Source: Candidatus Cloacimonadota bacterium (GTDB lineage Bacteria > Cloacimonadota > Cloacimonadia > Cloacimonadales > Cloacimonadaceae). From it: 35,456 bases of DNA. Under the pieces are notes generated by a model that was not told the DNA's origin, made no database searches, and saw only the letters and a list, made by a program, of their open reading frames with translations. The position numbers and the translations under genes were made by a program. Below are positions 1-8,730 of the stretch, piece by piece. Location of the stretch: contig DAHVPC010000006.1 in NCBI GenBank assembly GCA_027318475.1, positions 4,120-39,575 of the forward strand. Reading direction: 5' to 3'. Every line of letters begins with the position of its first letter. Position 1 is the first letter of the stretch.

Positions 1-1422
1 CGCCCGGATGATCAGGATCCCCGATTCGGTGCCGCTGTTTACCGACACCTGTGCCTCTCCTCCATTTGAGGTGACAAGCACCGAGTCTGTAACCGCGACG
101 TCGTTAAGGTTGGCTCCAGCCGGAGGATTGGTGTTTACGATCCGGAAATAGACCTCGTTGGGCAGGTCGATCAGGTTGCCGTTGATGTCTTTCAATCTCA
201 CGCGCAGAATGGCGGATTCGACACCGCCGGTGTTGGCGACATTGAGGTCGATCTGGCCTTCCTGAGTGAAGCTGATGGAATAGACCTCATCGGAACTGAT
301 GTAGAATATCAGCTGGGTCTGCAGCGTATCGTTGTTGGCAAAGGCCTTGATGGTGGCCGCTCCGGCGGAAAGTCCGGGAGTGAAGCGGACCTGGGCTTCG
401 CCGTTGTCCTGGGTATTGTAAGTGACCGCCTGGGTGGTGTTGATAAAGGTGCCCAGGTTGGTTTCAAACCGTACGGGTTTGTTCTGGCAGGGATTGCCAT
501 GCATGTCGTTCAAGGTGGCGCGCATGAAGATATGGTTGGGACTGGATACATAGCTGGAATCTTGTTCCACCATCTCTCCATCGATCTGCACGAATGACTG
601 CAGCCCGATCGTAAACGGCGAACCGGGCCTGATGATCACTTCGCGCTCGCTGCTCACATCCCCGATACTGGCTGTAACGAAGGCGTTTTCCACGCCCGGA
701 GTGGTCGTTGCCAAAGCCCCCGCGTTATAGTTCGCGTAGGCTCGTCCGTTAACTGTTTGCGAAACGATCGACACCCCCAGGATGTTTCCTCCCGAATCCA
801 CAAACCTGCCTTTGGTGCAGGTGAAGGTGATCAGGGTGTTGTTGGGTACGGGGTTACCCAGAACGTTGGTGGCGGAGGCGTTGATCTCCGTGGTCTGCAT
901 CACGTTCATGGGATAGGGATTGGCAGGCGAAAGGAAATTCAGGACCACTGAATCGATCGGCGGAACGTCCACGATCGCCACTTGAACCTGGGTGGTGTCG
1001 GCGGAAATGATCGAATCCGTGACTGTGGTGGAATAGTTGCGCACCACTGCGGTGATGGTGGCCAGGCCTACATCACCGTCGTCCCAGAAAGTGGTGGTGG
1101 CGACTCCGGTGCTGTCGGTGGCGACATTGGCCAGAACCCGTCCCAAGTCGGTGCGGAAATTCACGATCTGGGAAGGAACGCCGAATCCCTCGCCGTCTTT
1201 GATGGTTACGCTCACCTCGGAGAAGGTGATGTTGTTATCGGCGTAGATGGTGTCCGGTGAGGCCACGATCTTGGTGATGATGCGCAACTGGTTGGGTGGC
1301 GGCGGAGGTGGAATTTCCGGAAGGATCGGAGGTGGATTGCGGCGGTCGCAGGAAGTTGTCAGCGAGACCAGCAGCAGCACCATGATGGTCAGGATGGGGA
1401 AAAGGCGCTTGTAGTTCTTCAT
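1..1422 (-). CDS. Ig-repeat lipoprotein following pilQ (3' end beyond window)
   Basis: The reading frame stays open for 474 codons from the ATG at 1422 to the left edge, so the C-terminus is missing. The N-terminus is a lipoprotein signal: basic residues, a hydrophobic stretch rich in Leu and Val, then LTTSC with Cys25 as the probable lipidated residue, followed by a Pro-rich linker. The rest is a series of about four invasin/Big_1-type Ig-like modules of roughly 100 residues (near 40-130, 145-270, 275-385 and 390 to the edge). They share patterns such as 'GVATTTF', 'GEAQVRF' and 'ATITAVV'. The start has a GGGGAG ribosome site 8 bases upstream and lies 16 bp after the pilQ stop. It is therefore probably the last or a late gene of the pilus operon. 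An anchored surface or periplasmic stalk or adhesin working with the secretin is an inference; the family is known for adhesion and structural roles. Confidence 0.85.
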   Translation of the reverse strand, partial: MKNYKRLFPILTIMVLLLVSLTTSCDRRNPPPILPEIPPPPPPNQLRIITKIVASPDTIYADNNITFSEVSVTIKDGEGFGVPSQIVNFRTDLGRVLANVATDSTGVATTTFWDDGDVGLATITAVVRNYSTTVTDSIISADTTQVQVAIVDVPPIDSVVLNFLSPANPYPMNVMQTTEINASATNVLGNPVPNNTLITFTCTKGRFVDSGGNILGVSIVSQTVNGRAYANYNAGALATTTPGVENAFVTASIGDVSSEREVIIRPGSPFTIGLQSFVQIDGEMVEQDSSYVSSPNHIFMRATLNDMHGNPCQNKPVRFETNLGTFINTTQAVTYNTQDNGEAQVRFTPGLSAGAATIKAFANNDTLQTQLIFYISSDEVYSISFTQEGQIDLNVANTGGVESAILRVRLKDINGNLIDLPNEVYFRIVNTNPPAGANLNDVAVTDSVLVTSNGGEAQVSVNSGTESGILIIRA

Positions 1423-1438
1423 TGTATATCTCCCCTGG

Positions 1439-2875
1439 TTAATCTTCGTTGTTGTCGTCGTCGGACTCAAACTTGATCAAACGACGGGTGAGGCGATCGT
1501 CCAGCTTGGGTTCGCCCAGGTTCGCCTCTTCTTTGGCTTCGGGATTGAAAGTGAACTGGTCGGCGGTGATCAAGCGCGGCGTGATCTCCATGATCAGGTC
1601 GGTGTTCTCCACCATTTCATAACGGTGCTGGAAGAGTTTGCCGATGAAGGGCAGGTCTCCCAGAAGAGGAAGCTTAGAGGTTCTTTGGGTGATCTGGGAA
1701 TTGAGCAGGCCGCCCACGATGATCTTGTGTTCGTTGGGAACGGTGACAGTGGAAGAGATGCGGCGGACCTTGGTGCGCGGGACATAGCCGCCCACCAGGT
1801 CGATGACGGAGCTTACTTCCGGTGAGATCTGGGCAGTGATCTGGCCAATGTCGTTCACTGTGGGGACGACCTTCAGCATGATTCCGACCTGTTCGCGTTC
1901 CACCTGGATCTGGTTTTCGTTGTTGGTAACCACGAAGGGAACCACTTCACCGATGTGGATCGAGGCTTCGACGCCGTTCAGGGCGGTGACGCGGGTATCG
2001 GTGAGCAGCTTGGCGGCGTTGTTGTCCAGCAGCCAATCGATCGTGATATCGAAGGAGGTCAGTTGGCGGCTGAAATGGCCGATGTCTTTCAGTCCGTTGA
2101 TGCGTTGGAAATACTGCTGGTCGGGCAGCACCTGGAAGTCGGTGGGATCGCCATGGGGCAGGTAGCCGGTCAGATCGGTGTAATTGTAGGGCAGGCCGGC
2201 GCCATCAGCGTTGATGGGGTCCTCGGCCAGGATCGTGGTCAGGTGGTTCAGCCGGCTCCAGTCGATACCATATTTCTTGGAATCAGAGAGGCTGACTTCG
2301 ATCAGGCGCACCCGGATTTCGATCTGTTTCTGGGCTACGTCGATCCTGTTGACCAGTTCCTGGATACTGTCGAAAGTATCCGTGTTGCCATAGACCATGA
2401 TGGCGTTTTGACCTTCCAGCGGAACCACTACACCATCGGTGTTTTCCAGGGCCTTGCTAACTTTCGCGGCATCCAGATTGTTCAGATAGATGATGTTGTT
2501 GCGTTCTCCGGATTCCTCCATGATGTTTTGCTTGGTGCCCACCAGGAAGGTGTTGTCCCCATAGATTCTATAGGACAGCCCCGCAGACCGGGCAACCAGG
2601 GAAATCGCGGTTTCGATCGGAACATCCTTAACGCTCACCGTAACACGTTTCTGCTCCTTGTCCGCTCCGCCGGTCTGGTCGGTTGCAAGCACGATGTTGG
2701 TGTTGCTCAAGCGGGCCAGGGTGCTGAGAACCGAGGATAGCGGTTCATCCATGCTGTTTAAAGTAACAGGTCTTCTAAGTGCGCTCGACTGGGCGCCAAG
2801 CGAAGCAATTCCCAACAGGAAACTGAGTGCGATGGCGCAGACAATAAAGCGTTTGGGTTCGAAAGCACGTAACAT
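1439..2875 (-). CDS. pilQ: Type IV pilus secretin PilQ
   Basis: This is the outer membrane secretin through which the pilus passes. From the chosen start it has 478 residues. A signal peptide precedes residue 30. An STN-like domain follows ('VTVSVKDVPIETAISLVARS'), then an N1-type ring domain ('AIMVYGNTDTFDSIQELVNRI'). The C-terminal secretin domain holds the hallmark segment 'KIIVGGLL' followed by 'LPLLGDLPFIGKLF' and 'ITPRLI'. It is shorter than many PilQ proteins, and I see no room for AMIN domains at the N-terminus. An alternative ATG at 2905 overlaps the upstream stop (TAATG) but has no ribosome site. The ATG at 2875 has GGAG five bases upstream and gives a clean signal peptide, so I prefer it. 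It is the last of the pilMNOPQ block. Confidence 0.93.
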   Translation of the reverse strand: MLRAFEPKRFIVCAIALSFLLGIASLGAQSSALRRPVTLNSMDEPLSSVLSTLARLSNTNIVLATDQTGGADKEQKRVTVSVKDVPIETAISLVARSAGLSYRIYGDNTFLVGTKQNIMEESGERNNIIYLNNLDAAKVSKALENTDGVVVPLEGQNAIMVYGNTDTFDSIQELVNRIDVAQKQIEIRVRLIEVSLSDSKKYGIDWSRLNHLTTILAEDPINADGAGLPYNYTDLTGYLPHGDPTDFQVLPDQQYFQRINGLKDIGHFSRQLTSFDITIDWLLDNNAAKLLTDTRVTALNGVEASIHIGEVVPFVVTNNENQIQVEREQVGIMLKVVPTVNDIGQITAQISPEVSSVIDLVGGYVPRTKVRRISSTVTVPNEHKIIVGGLLNSQITQRTSKLPLLGDLPFIGKLFQHRYEMVENTDLIMEITPRLITADQFTFNPEAKEEANLGEPKLDDRLTRRLIKFESDDDNNED

Positions 2876-2904
2876 ATTTACTCCAGCTTCGTTATATTTT
2901 TGCA

Positions 2905-3450
2905 TTAGTAGTTCTGTTCGGTTTGGGTCTGTCTTTGTTGTTCAATGCTGAAATCAGGCATCACAGGCCGGGGTTGGATCTCCAGGGTCTGAGCTCCGCC
3001 ATAATAGATCCCAACGTTCTTTTCGCTGATCCAGGTGATCCTGCGGCCTTCGACCACGTCACCCACGCCGCCCGAAAAGATCCTGTCCTGGAATTCGAAC
3101 GTGACCAGCCTCCTGCCGGAATTCTCGTCGATATAGGTGCCAGTGGGGCGGAAAGTGTTGCGCAGCGTTTCCATCCATTCTTTGGTGAGATCGAAGCGGT
3201 CCTTGATGATGTTTCCCTGGCGCAGAGGATCTTTGGCGACAGTGAAACGGAAGTTCTGCCGGTCCTGGATCGAGGATTCGATAGCCAGGATCTTGCTCTT
3301 GAGGGTGTCGGAAACCGATTCGTTGGTGTAGATGGATTTTTCCTGGATCTTCTTGTTTTTGGCATTGATGCTAACCAAACGGATGGCATAGGCCACAAGG
3401 AGGACCACGATCATGCCGACGGCAAGGTCTTTGATAAATCTAAGCTGCAT
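2905..3450 (-). CDS. PilP-like pilus assembly protein
   Basis: A 181-residue protein in the position of PilP, between the PilO-like and PilQ genes. It has one N-terminal membrane segment (about residues 8-26, 'AVGMIVVLLVAYAIRLV'), a charged linker, then a small C-terminal beta domain with 'GGVGDVVEGRRITWISEKNVGI'. That segment resembles the PilP pattern in which a G-D-x-x-G-R stretch precedes short strands. In the family, PilP links the inner-membrane PilNO complex to the secretin. Classical PilP is a lipoprotein; this one has a transmembrane anchor and no lipobox. A longer frame starts at 3516, but the ATG at 3450 has GGAGG six or seven bases upstream and leads straight into the membrane segment. 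The assignment rests mainly on order and topology. Confidence 0.75.
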   Translation of the reverse strand: MQLRFIKDLAVGMIVVLLVAYAIRLVSINAKNKKIQEKSIYTNESVSDTLKSKILAIESSIQDRQNFRFTVAKDPLRQGNIIKDRFDLTKEWMETLRNTFRPTGTYIDENSGRRLVTFEFQDRIFSGGVGDVVEGRRITWISEKNVGIYYGGAQTLEIQPRPVMPDFSIEQQRQTQTEQNY

Positions 3451-3451
3451 C

Positions 3452-4006
3452 CTAAGCCTCCTTTTTGACCTTGAAGATGGACAGTTCCAGGGTAATCCGG
3501 TACTTGTTCGGGGCATTGGGATCCACAGTGGTGTTTTTGCTGGCAGCCTGGGTCGGGCTGATATCCAAAAACTGGATCTTGATGATATTATTCTGAGCCT
3601 CGATAGCGGAGATGAACTGGCCCATTTGCTGGAAGGTTCCTTCCAACTCCAGGTTGTAGGTGGTTTCGATCATGCCGGCTTCGGCGAATTTGTTGGAGTC
3701 GGAGATCTTGATCAGTTTCATCTGGTTGTTGTCGCGGATTTCTTCGATCTTCTTCTGGAAGGCGTTCAGTTCGTCCACCGAAAACTTACCGTCCTTGGTC
3801 AGGCTGTTGTCGATGATCTCGGTGAACTGGCTCAATTGCTGGTCCATAATCATGGCGCTGTTGAGTTTTTCCAGGGTTTGCTTGATCTTATTGTCGTAGC
3901 TCTTCACTTCTTTCTCGCTGTTTTTGAGCGTGTTGGCTCCCAGCCAGAAGAACAGGATGCTGATCAGGATCATAGCCAGAATGAATACTAGGTATTTCTC
4001 TTTCAT
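3452..4006 (-). CDS. pilO: PilO-like pilus assembly protein
   Basis: A 184-residue protein with a short cytoplasmic tail, one membrane segment (about residues 5-24), a coiled-coil region to about residue 105, and a C-terminal ferredoxin-like domain ('TTYNLELEGTFQQMGQFISAI', then 'ITLELSIFKVK'). This is the usual PilO architecture. PilO dimerises with PilN to form the periplasmic alignment complex of the type IV pilus. The start ATG overlaps the TGA of the PilN-like gene (ATGA), with AGGAG nine bases upstream. The longer frame to 4051 would only add a non-hydrophobic stretch translated from the end of the previous gene. The order pilM-N-O-P-Q strongly supports the call, although sequence identity in this family is low. 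Confidence 0.85.
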   Translation of the reverse strand: MKEKYLVFILAMILISILFFWLGANTLKNSEKEVKSYDNKIKQTLEKLNSAMIMDQQLSQFTEIIDNSLTKDGKFSVDELNAFQKKIEEIRDNNQMKLIKISDSNKFAEAGMIETTYNLELEGTFQQMGQFISAIEAQNNIIKIQFLDISPTQAASKNTTVDPNAPNKYRITLELSIFKVKKEA

Positions 4007-4605
4007 TGCGTGGGGCTCCTTCTGCCGGCAAGGGCTTCCTTGCTGTAGCACTCGATCACAAACTCGAGGATCTCCGTGTCTTTGGCTATTTGCCTGATTT
4101 TCGAGCCGGACTTGATCTCCGGGAAGTCGTTGCTGATCTCCGGATCAGATTTTAAGCGCTGGACGAACTCGAAAGTGATGTCGCCTTCCTGGACCTGCCG
4201 GTTGACTTCGATGATGCCGTTTAGCGTGAGGACGCCATTGTTGAAGTTCAACTTGCGTACAGCCAGCTGCTGGTCGATATTCTGGCTCAGGGCCTGCAAT
4301 TTCTTGGTCCAGAAAATACGGTTGCTGAAGGTTTGGGCCAGTTTGTCCACATCATTCACGGAGAGGTAGTCGCCGCTGGATTGGTACTTGGAGAGCTGCG
4401 CGCTAACCTCTTTATAGAAAGAGCGGCGGTTTTCCACCTTCTTTTTAAGCTGCCCATTCAGGTAGAACAAACCGGCGAACATGACCAGAGCGCCGATGAG
4501 ATAGGCGATCACGGCATTGCGGAAAGCCTTGCTTTCGCGCTCCGCCTGGATCTTCATCTCTCCATATTTATTCAGGTTAATTTTGAAGTAGAAGTCTTTC
4601 GTCAT
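4003..4605 (-). CDS. pilN: PilN-like pilus assembly protein
   Basis: A 200-residue bitopic protein. The cytoplasmic N-terminus contains 'FYFKINLN', matching the PilN segment that docks onto PilM. One membrane segment follows at about residues 33-53, then a coiled coil and a periplasmic alpha/beta domain ('LTLNGIIEVNRQVQEGDITF'). PilN bridges cytoplasmic PilM and periplasmic PilO. The frame also has a GTG at 4611, but the ATG at 4605 has AGGA seven bases upstream and is the better start. It follows pilM by 9 bases and its stop overlaps the start of the PilO-like gene. Identification is from order, topology and the docking segment. Confidence 0.87.
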   Translation of the reverse strand: MTKDFYFKINLNKYGEMKIQAERESKAFRNAVIAYLIGALVMFAGLFYLNGQLKKKVENRRSFYKEVSAQLSKYQSSGDYLSVNDVDKLAQTFSNRIFWTKKLQALSQNIDQQLAVRKLNFNNGVLTLNGIIEVNRQVQEGDITFEFVQRLKSDPEISNDFPEIKSGSKIRQIAKDTEILEFVIECYSKEALAGRRSPTQ

Positions 4606-4614
4606 CTGCACATC

Positions 4615-5685
4615 CTATTCGGCCCGCATGGCCAAACCGATAGCCAGGGCCAGTTGCGGATCTTTTTTATCCATGAATTTTTCAGGCATTTCCACGTTGA
4701 TGAAAGGCATGAAGATATCCGTCGGGATGCTTACTTTTTCCTGGATATACTCCTGCAAGCCTTTGAGCTTGGCAGTGCCGCCCATCAGGTATAGTTTGCG
4801 GAAATCGCTGTTGCCCGCTTCCTTGACGTAGAACCGCAAGGAACGCCGGATCTCTTCCACGATCGCGTCTTCCGTGGATTTCTCGGAAATATCCAGAACG
4901 CTGATGGTCCGGGCGTCGGCCAGGCTGGGATCGTCCGTGAGCCCCCATTCCAATTTATAGCGGTCCGCGACGTCATATTCCATCTGCCTTCTTCGCATGA
5001 TGTCGCGGGTAAAATGGTAGCCGCCGAAGGGAATATCCCGGGCGAAGAACTTGGCTTCCGGTCCCCAGATGATCATGTTGGTGCGGTGGGCGCCCAGATT
5101 GAGCAGGATGTACACCCCCTCTTCCACAAAGGCGTTGAGGGCAAAGCTGTTGCAAACAGCTAGAGAATCGACATCCACGATATTGGGATTCAAGCCGGCA
5201 GTGACCAGGGTGTTGGTGTGCTCGTTCAGCAGGTCCTTGGATGTGGCCGCCAGCAGGATGTTCATGTTGTTTGTTTTCTCTTCGACATTGAGCACCTGGT
5301 AGTCGAGGATCATGTCCGTTCCGCTGATGGGAATGTGTTTCTTGGCTTCGAAGAACAGCGCGGATTCCAGCTCGTCATCAGGCAAAAAGATCGTCTTGAT
5401 CTGCTTGATGCTGGTATTGTCCCCGCCCACTGATGTCACCAGATGCTGGATCTTCTTGGGATTGATGTGCAGGGTTTTCATGATTTCCACCAGCACCGGC
5501 CCATAACGGTCCGGACGCAGGTCGCTGGGAATGTACTCCACTCCCACCGGAACTGTGGGGCGAATCTCGTAATTCAGCAGTTTGAAGCCGTCGTGCAACT
5601 TCTTCAGGTGCACCACCTTCACGCTGTGAGTTCCGATGTCGATTCCCACCGACTCCTTGAACTTACTTGTTTTCGGTTTTTTCAT
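4615..5685 (-). CDS. pilM: Type IV pilus actin-like assembly protein PilM
   Basis: A cytoplasmic actin/FtsA-fold ATP-binding protein of 356 residues, the family's usual length. The phosphate-1 motif is 'VGIDIGTHSVKVV' near residues 13-25. The second phosphate region is 'YILLNLGAHRTNMIIW' in the middle, and an adenosine-type motif 'LYLMGGTAKLKGL' lies near residue 300. PilM binds the N-terminus of PilN and couples the inner-membrane platform to the cytoplasmic motors. The ATG has AGAGGA three bases upstream. It sits 30 bp downstream of the large PilX-like gene and leads the MNOPQ block. Confidence 0.95.
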   Translation of the reverse strand: MKKPKTSKFKESVGIDIGTHSVKVVHLKKLHDGFKLLNYEIRPTVPVGVEYIPSDLRPDRYGPVLVEIMKTLHINPKKIQHLVTSVGGDNTSIKQIKTIFLPDDELESALFFEAKKHIPISGTDMILDYQVLNVEEKTNNMNILLAATSKDLLNEHTNTLVTAGLNPNIVDVDSLAVCNSFALNAFVEEGVYILLNLGAHRTNMIIWGPEAKFFARDIPFGGYHFTRDIMRRRQMEYDVADRYKLEWGLTDDPSLADARTISVLDISEKSTEDAIVEEIRRSLRFYVKEAGNSDFRKLYLMGGTAKLKGLQEYIQEKVSIPTDIFMPFINVEMPEKFMDKKDPQLALAIGLAMRAE

Positions 5686-5715
5686 CGTTCCTCTTATCTA
5701 TGACATTTAGAAAAC

Positions 5716-7632
5716 TCAGAGGTTTTCCGGCGGGCGTTTGATCACCCAGTTGACGCCTGCGAAAGAAGATTCCCCTTCGCGGTTGACTTCCGGAAAATCT
5801 ATCGGCGAGGTGTGGTAAAATCTATCGTCGTAGTGATAATTCTTTTGGTAGCCAGTCCCGGTTCCGCTGGCGCCATCGGCGTTTCGGTTGGTGAGTTGGA
5901 AACCGAGGACAGGATCCTGGTGGGCCACCACAGCTGGAGAGCTGGAACCGCCGCAATAGTCGATGGGCTGATTCCAGCTGTTGGCGGGGATGGGAGGCCA
6001 CTCGGTGTCGTAAAAACTGCGGTGGACAAATCCTCTGCGCCTCTGGGATATTGAGCCGTAGATGCTGATGTAACCGCGTTCCAAATAGGGCAGCCGTTCC
6101 GGCCACAGGGGATTGTACCAGGGGAAGTCGATCCTGGTTTCCACTGGCGTCGCGGCAGTCTTTTTAGCCCAAGGGAAAGCTGCGGTCTGGGGGAACCTAT
6201 ACCGGTGGAGGTCGATCTTGGTAAACAGCGTCGGCACGCCGTTGACTGTAGCCATGATGTCAGGTACAGATGGATGTGGATGCTGGTATTCAAAGGTGAA
6301 CACCCCATCGGCGAACGTGAATCCGTGCCCGTGCCCCAAGGCAGCCATGGCGGCGTAGATCCAGATCCCGTTATCGCCGGGATCGGGTCCTTCGCAGGGA
6401 CCCAATGCGTCGTGATAACGCAGCGAATCAACCGGGTGACGATAGCCATACTTGATCACAATGGACTTTTCCGAGACGAGCCCAACCACGTCGTTGTGAT
6501 TGGAGAAGGGGCTTGCGCCCACAGCTGTTCCGGAAAGCAGGATATCGTCCAGCAGGAACATGGTGTCCGCGCAGCCCCAAGTTTGGTAGGAACTGAAGGT
6601 ACCCTTGATCCAGAGCTTGCTGTTCACCCACTTGGAGGTGTTGTTGCAACTGCCATTGGAGTTAAAGGTCCAGATCGTGTCCCGGACATTGTACTGGTTT
6701 CTCCCGATTGAATCTGCTGGATTGGCAGGCGGATAGGTATTGTAGAGCACGGCATTTTCCCGGTAGGGGTCCTGCACCACGCCCAAATAGGCCGTATAAC
6801 CGCCGCCGTCGACTTCGACGTAAACTATGTTATCTTCATCCTGATAAACCGGACCGACCGTATTGCCTCTGCGTCGGATTGTCGACGCTTCCTCGGGAAA
6901 CACCGTATAGGGGTAGTTTTCTGCCAATCCGCCCTGGAATACCAGGTCTTCATCGTAGGCTCCGCTGAATGATTGAACGACACCGGTCGTGGAGACCCAG
7001 CCGAAGAAGGTCGGCCAGCCGCCGTTCGTACCGCCGCCAGCTTGCTTGATCCAGATGTCCGTATTGCTGTGCACCCGCCCGTAAACCAGGTCGGGGCCGT
7101 AGAAATAGACATTCTGTTCGGCAGGCGATTCGTCGGTGTCCGTGAAATACATGAACTTGGCGAAGGTCTCGGTCTCCAGTGTATAGATGCCGTACTTGCG
7201 GATTATGGAAAAACGCGGATTCATCATGGCGGATTGTCCGACTCCGGATTTGCTCTTCACCAGTGATTTCACCTGTGTCATCTGCTTCTTGTCTCCCGCC
7301 ACCACATCTTCCTGTAGGTTCAGCAAACCGCCTTGAGACAGCAGGGATTGGATCTTGAAGGTTTTACGCATCGCGGAATTGGTGATCTCCACGTTGCGTT
7401 CCGAGGTCCGGATCGGGATCAGTACTGCGCCCAGGCGTTGGGCGATTTTCTGGCCGCGGCTGGCTTCGCTGCGCAAGAGCAGCATGGTCTGAAAGCCTTC
7501 ATAATCATACTGAAAAGCCGCCGCATCGCGCATGGCCAGGCTGGATAACGTAAAGCCGGACATTGTAGCCACCACCATTAGAAGCATGGCGATGGCAATG
7601 TTGCCGCTGGGATGTTTGAACATCTTAAGCAT
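5716..7632 (-). CDS. Large PilX-like pilus-associated protein
   Basis: A 638-residue protein encoded between the minor pilins and pilM. The N-terminus resembles PilX-type pilus accessory proteins: a short basic leader with 'HPSG', a hydrophobic helix ('NIAIAMLLMVVATMSGFTLSS'), then 'LAMRDAAAFQYDYEG'. It lacks the Glu at position 5 seen in true prepilins. The large remainder is probably exported. It contains 'FYGPDLVYGRVHSNTDIWI', which recalls the 'GPVHTN' pattern of DUF4900-type proteins in other phyla, and many aromatic and Gly/Pro-rich segments but few cysteines. Three in-frame ATGs lie at 7635, 7632 and 7623; GGAGG fits 7632 best. A role as a pilus-tip or priming subunit is inferred from context. 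The exact function is unknown to me. Confidence 0.85.
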   Translation of the reverse strand: MLKMFKHPSGNIAIAMLLMVVATMSGFTLSSLAMRDAAAFQYDYEGFQTMLLLRSEASRGQKIAQRLGAVLIPIRTSERNVEITNSAMRKTFKIQSLLSQGGLLNLQEDVVAGDKKQMTQVKSLVKSKSGVGQSAMMNPRFSIIRKYGIYTLETETFAKFMYFTDTDESPAEQNVYFYGPDLVYGRVHSNTDIWIKQAGGGTNGGWPTFFGWVSTTGVVQSFSGAYDEDLVFQGGLAENYPYTVFPEEASTIRRRGNTVGPVYQDEDNIVYVEVDGGGYTAYLGVVQDPYRENAVLYNTYPPANPADSIGRNQYNVRDTIWTFNSNGSCNNTSKWVNSKLWIKGTFSSYQTWGCADTMFLLDDILLSGTAVGASPFSNHNDVVGLVSEKSIVIKYGYRHPVDSLRYHDALGPCEGPDPGDNGIWIYAAMAALGHGHGFTFADGVFTFEYQHPHPSVPDIMATVNGVPTLFTKIDLHRYRFPQTAAFPWAKKTAATPVETRIDFPWYNPLWPERLPYLERGYISIYGSISQRRRGFVHRSFYDTEWPPIPANSWNQPIDYCGGSSSPAVVAHQDPVLGFQLTNRNADGASGTGTGYQKNYHYDDRFYHTSPIDFPEVNREGESSFAGVNWVIKRPPENL

Positions 7633-7663
7633 CATACCTCCTGCTTGGGAAGATTCAGCTGGT

Positions 7664-8275
7664 TCATTTTTTGACCATCTTGGTCTTGAATTTGATGTAT
7701 CGATCTTTGTCGGTGCCGGTTTTCACCCGGGCGTTGAGTTCCACCTGGACTGCCAGGACCTCGCTTTCCAGATTGACCTTGGAGATCATGAACCTCTCCA
7801 CGACCATGTTTTCCAGGTTATCTTCCTTGGGAAACACATAGATGGGCGAGGCGACCTGGATCCCATGATACACGTAGGTACAGCGCACAGCTCCGTCATA
7901 GAGGTAGAAGTGCGCAAAATCATGGGTTTGCAAGCCTTGATCCGTGGGCGGCGTAATCCTCAGTCCGGTTCCTGAGCTGGTGGTAGTGCCGGTCAATTGA
8001 AGCTTCAAGGCGTTGGTAACGCCGTAATACTCCATGTCCGCGCCACTGCCCACGGGTACGCCGTTCTTGATCATGTTCAGGCATTCCAGCCCGTCTTTCT
8101 GCAATTCCGCCCAGGCGTTCAGTTCCTTGTATTTGCGGAAGAAAGTGCCGATGCCGACCGCCGAGATCAAGATCAGCAGCGTGGAGATGATCATCACCAC
8201 GATCACTTCGACCAGGGTGACGCCCCGTTGCCGGCTCAGCAGATTGTTGCCAGGTTTACTCGTTACTTTCATCAT
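7664..8275 (-). CDS. Minor pilin with N-methylation motif (PilW/GspJ-like position)
   Basis: A 203-residue prepilin. The leader of 18 residues ends 'RQRG', followed by 'VTLVEVIVVMIISTLLILISA'. This matches the prepilin peptidase site with Glu at mature position 5 and a hydrophobic N-terminal helix. The remainder is a soluble pilin domain that I cannot assign more closely; length and order fit a PilW/GspJ-type minor pilin. The start ATG overlaps the TGA of the preceding prepilin gene (ATGA), so the two are translationally coupled. The stop lies about 30 bp before the PilX-like gene. Minor pilins normally prime pilus assembly. Confidence 0.9.
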   Translation of the reverse strand: MMKVTSKPGNNLLSRQRGVTLVEVIVVMIISTLLILISAVGIGTFFRKYKELNAWAELQKDGLECLNMIKNGVPVGSGADMEYYGVTNALKLQLTGTTTSSGTGLRITPPTDQGLQTHDFAHFYLYDGAVRCTYVYHGIQVASPIYVFPKEDNLENMVVERFMISKVNLESEVLAVQVELNARVKTGTDKDRYIKFKTKMVKK

Positions 8276-8730
8276 ATATCGAAGTAATCTTCACGCATTT
8301 TGATCATGCGTTCTTTCTGGGTCGCTGGATCTATCCATTTCAGTGTCCCTTCCAGGATCACGAAGTTGAGGAGTTGCTCGTTGGAAGATTCCTGGGCCAC
8401 TCTCCTCTGGATAGTCATATAAGCCCAGAGTATGTGCTCCGGGTCCCGGTCGTCCAGCACGTATTGCCTATTGGTTTGCAGCTCAAAGGGTTTGCTGCGG
8501 GTATGGCGGTAATACTCCATCTCCAATTCCCCGGCGATCAGCATGGTGGCCACCCGGTCTCGGTAATTGGTCAGCAGCTGTTTTTCCGCGTAAACCACGC
8601 CGATGTAAATGCTGATCACCAGGATTACGATGACCAGCATCAGCACCAGGGCTTCCAGCAGCGTAAACCCGCTTTGCCTGCGCAGCAGCGAAAAAGACGG
8701 GGATCGGGGATTGGTCCGGACCGCGTTCAT
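8272..8730 (-). CDS. Minor pilin with N-methylation motif (PilV/GspI-like position)
   Basis: A 152-residue prepilin. The leader is about 21 residues ending 'RRQSG', then 'FTLLEALVLMLVIVILVIS', with Glu at mature position 5. The ATG at 8730 shares one base with the TGA of pilT (TGATG). The open frame continues upstream to 9093, but that extension is the pilT gene read in another frame and has no hydrophobic or pilin-like content. The downstream neighbour starts within its stop codon. The specific minor-pilin class is inferred from order only. Confidence 0.9.
   Translation of the reverse strand: MNAVRTNPRSPSFSLLRRQSGFTLLEALVLMLVIVILVISIYIGVVYAEKQLLTNYRDRVATMLIAGELEMEYYRHTRSKPFELQTNRQYVLDDRDPEHILWAYMTIQRRVAQESSNEQLLNFVILEGTLKWIDPATQKERMIKMREDYFDI

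Noticed and set aside
1955-2740. 261-codon plus-strand frame inside pilQ
   Set aside because: It is antisense to a clear secretin and its composition is shadow-like.
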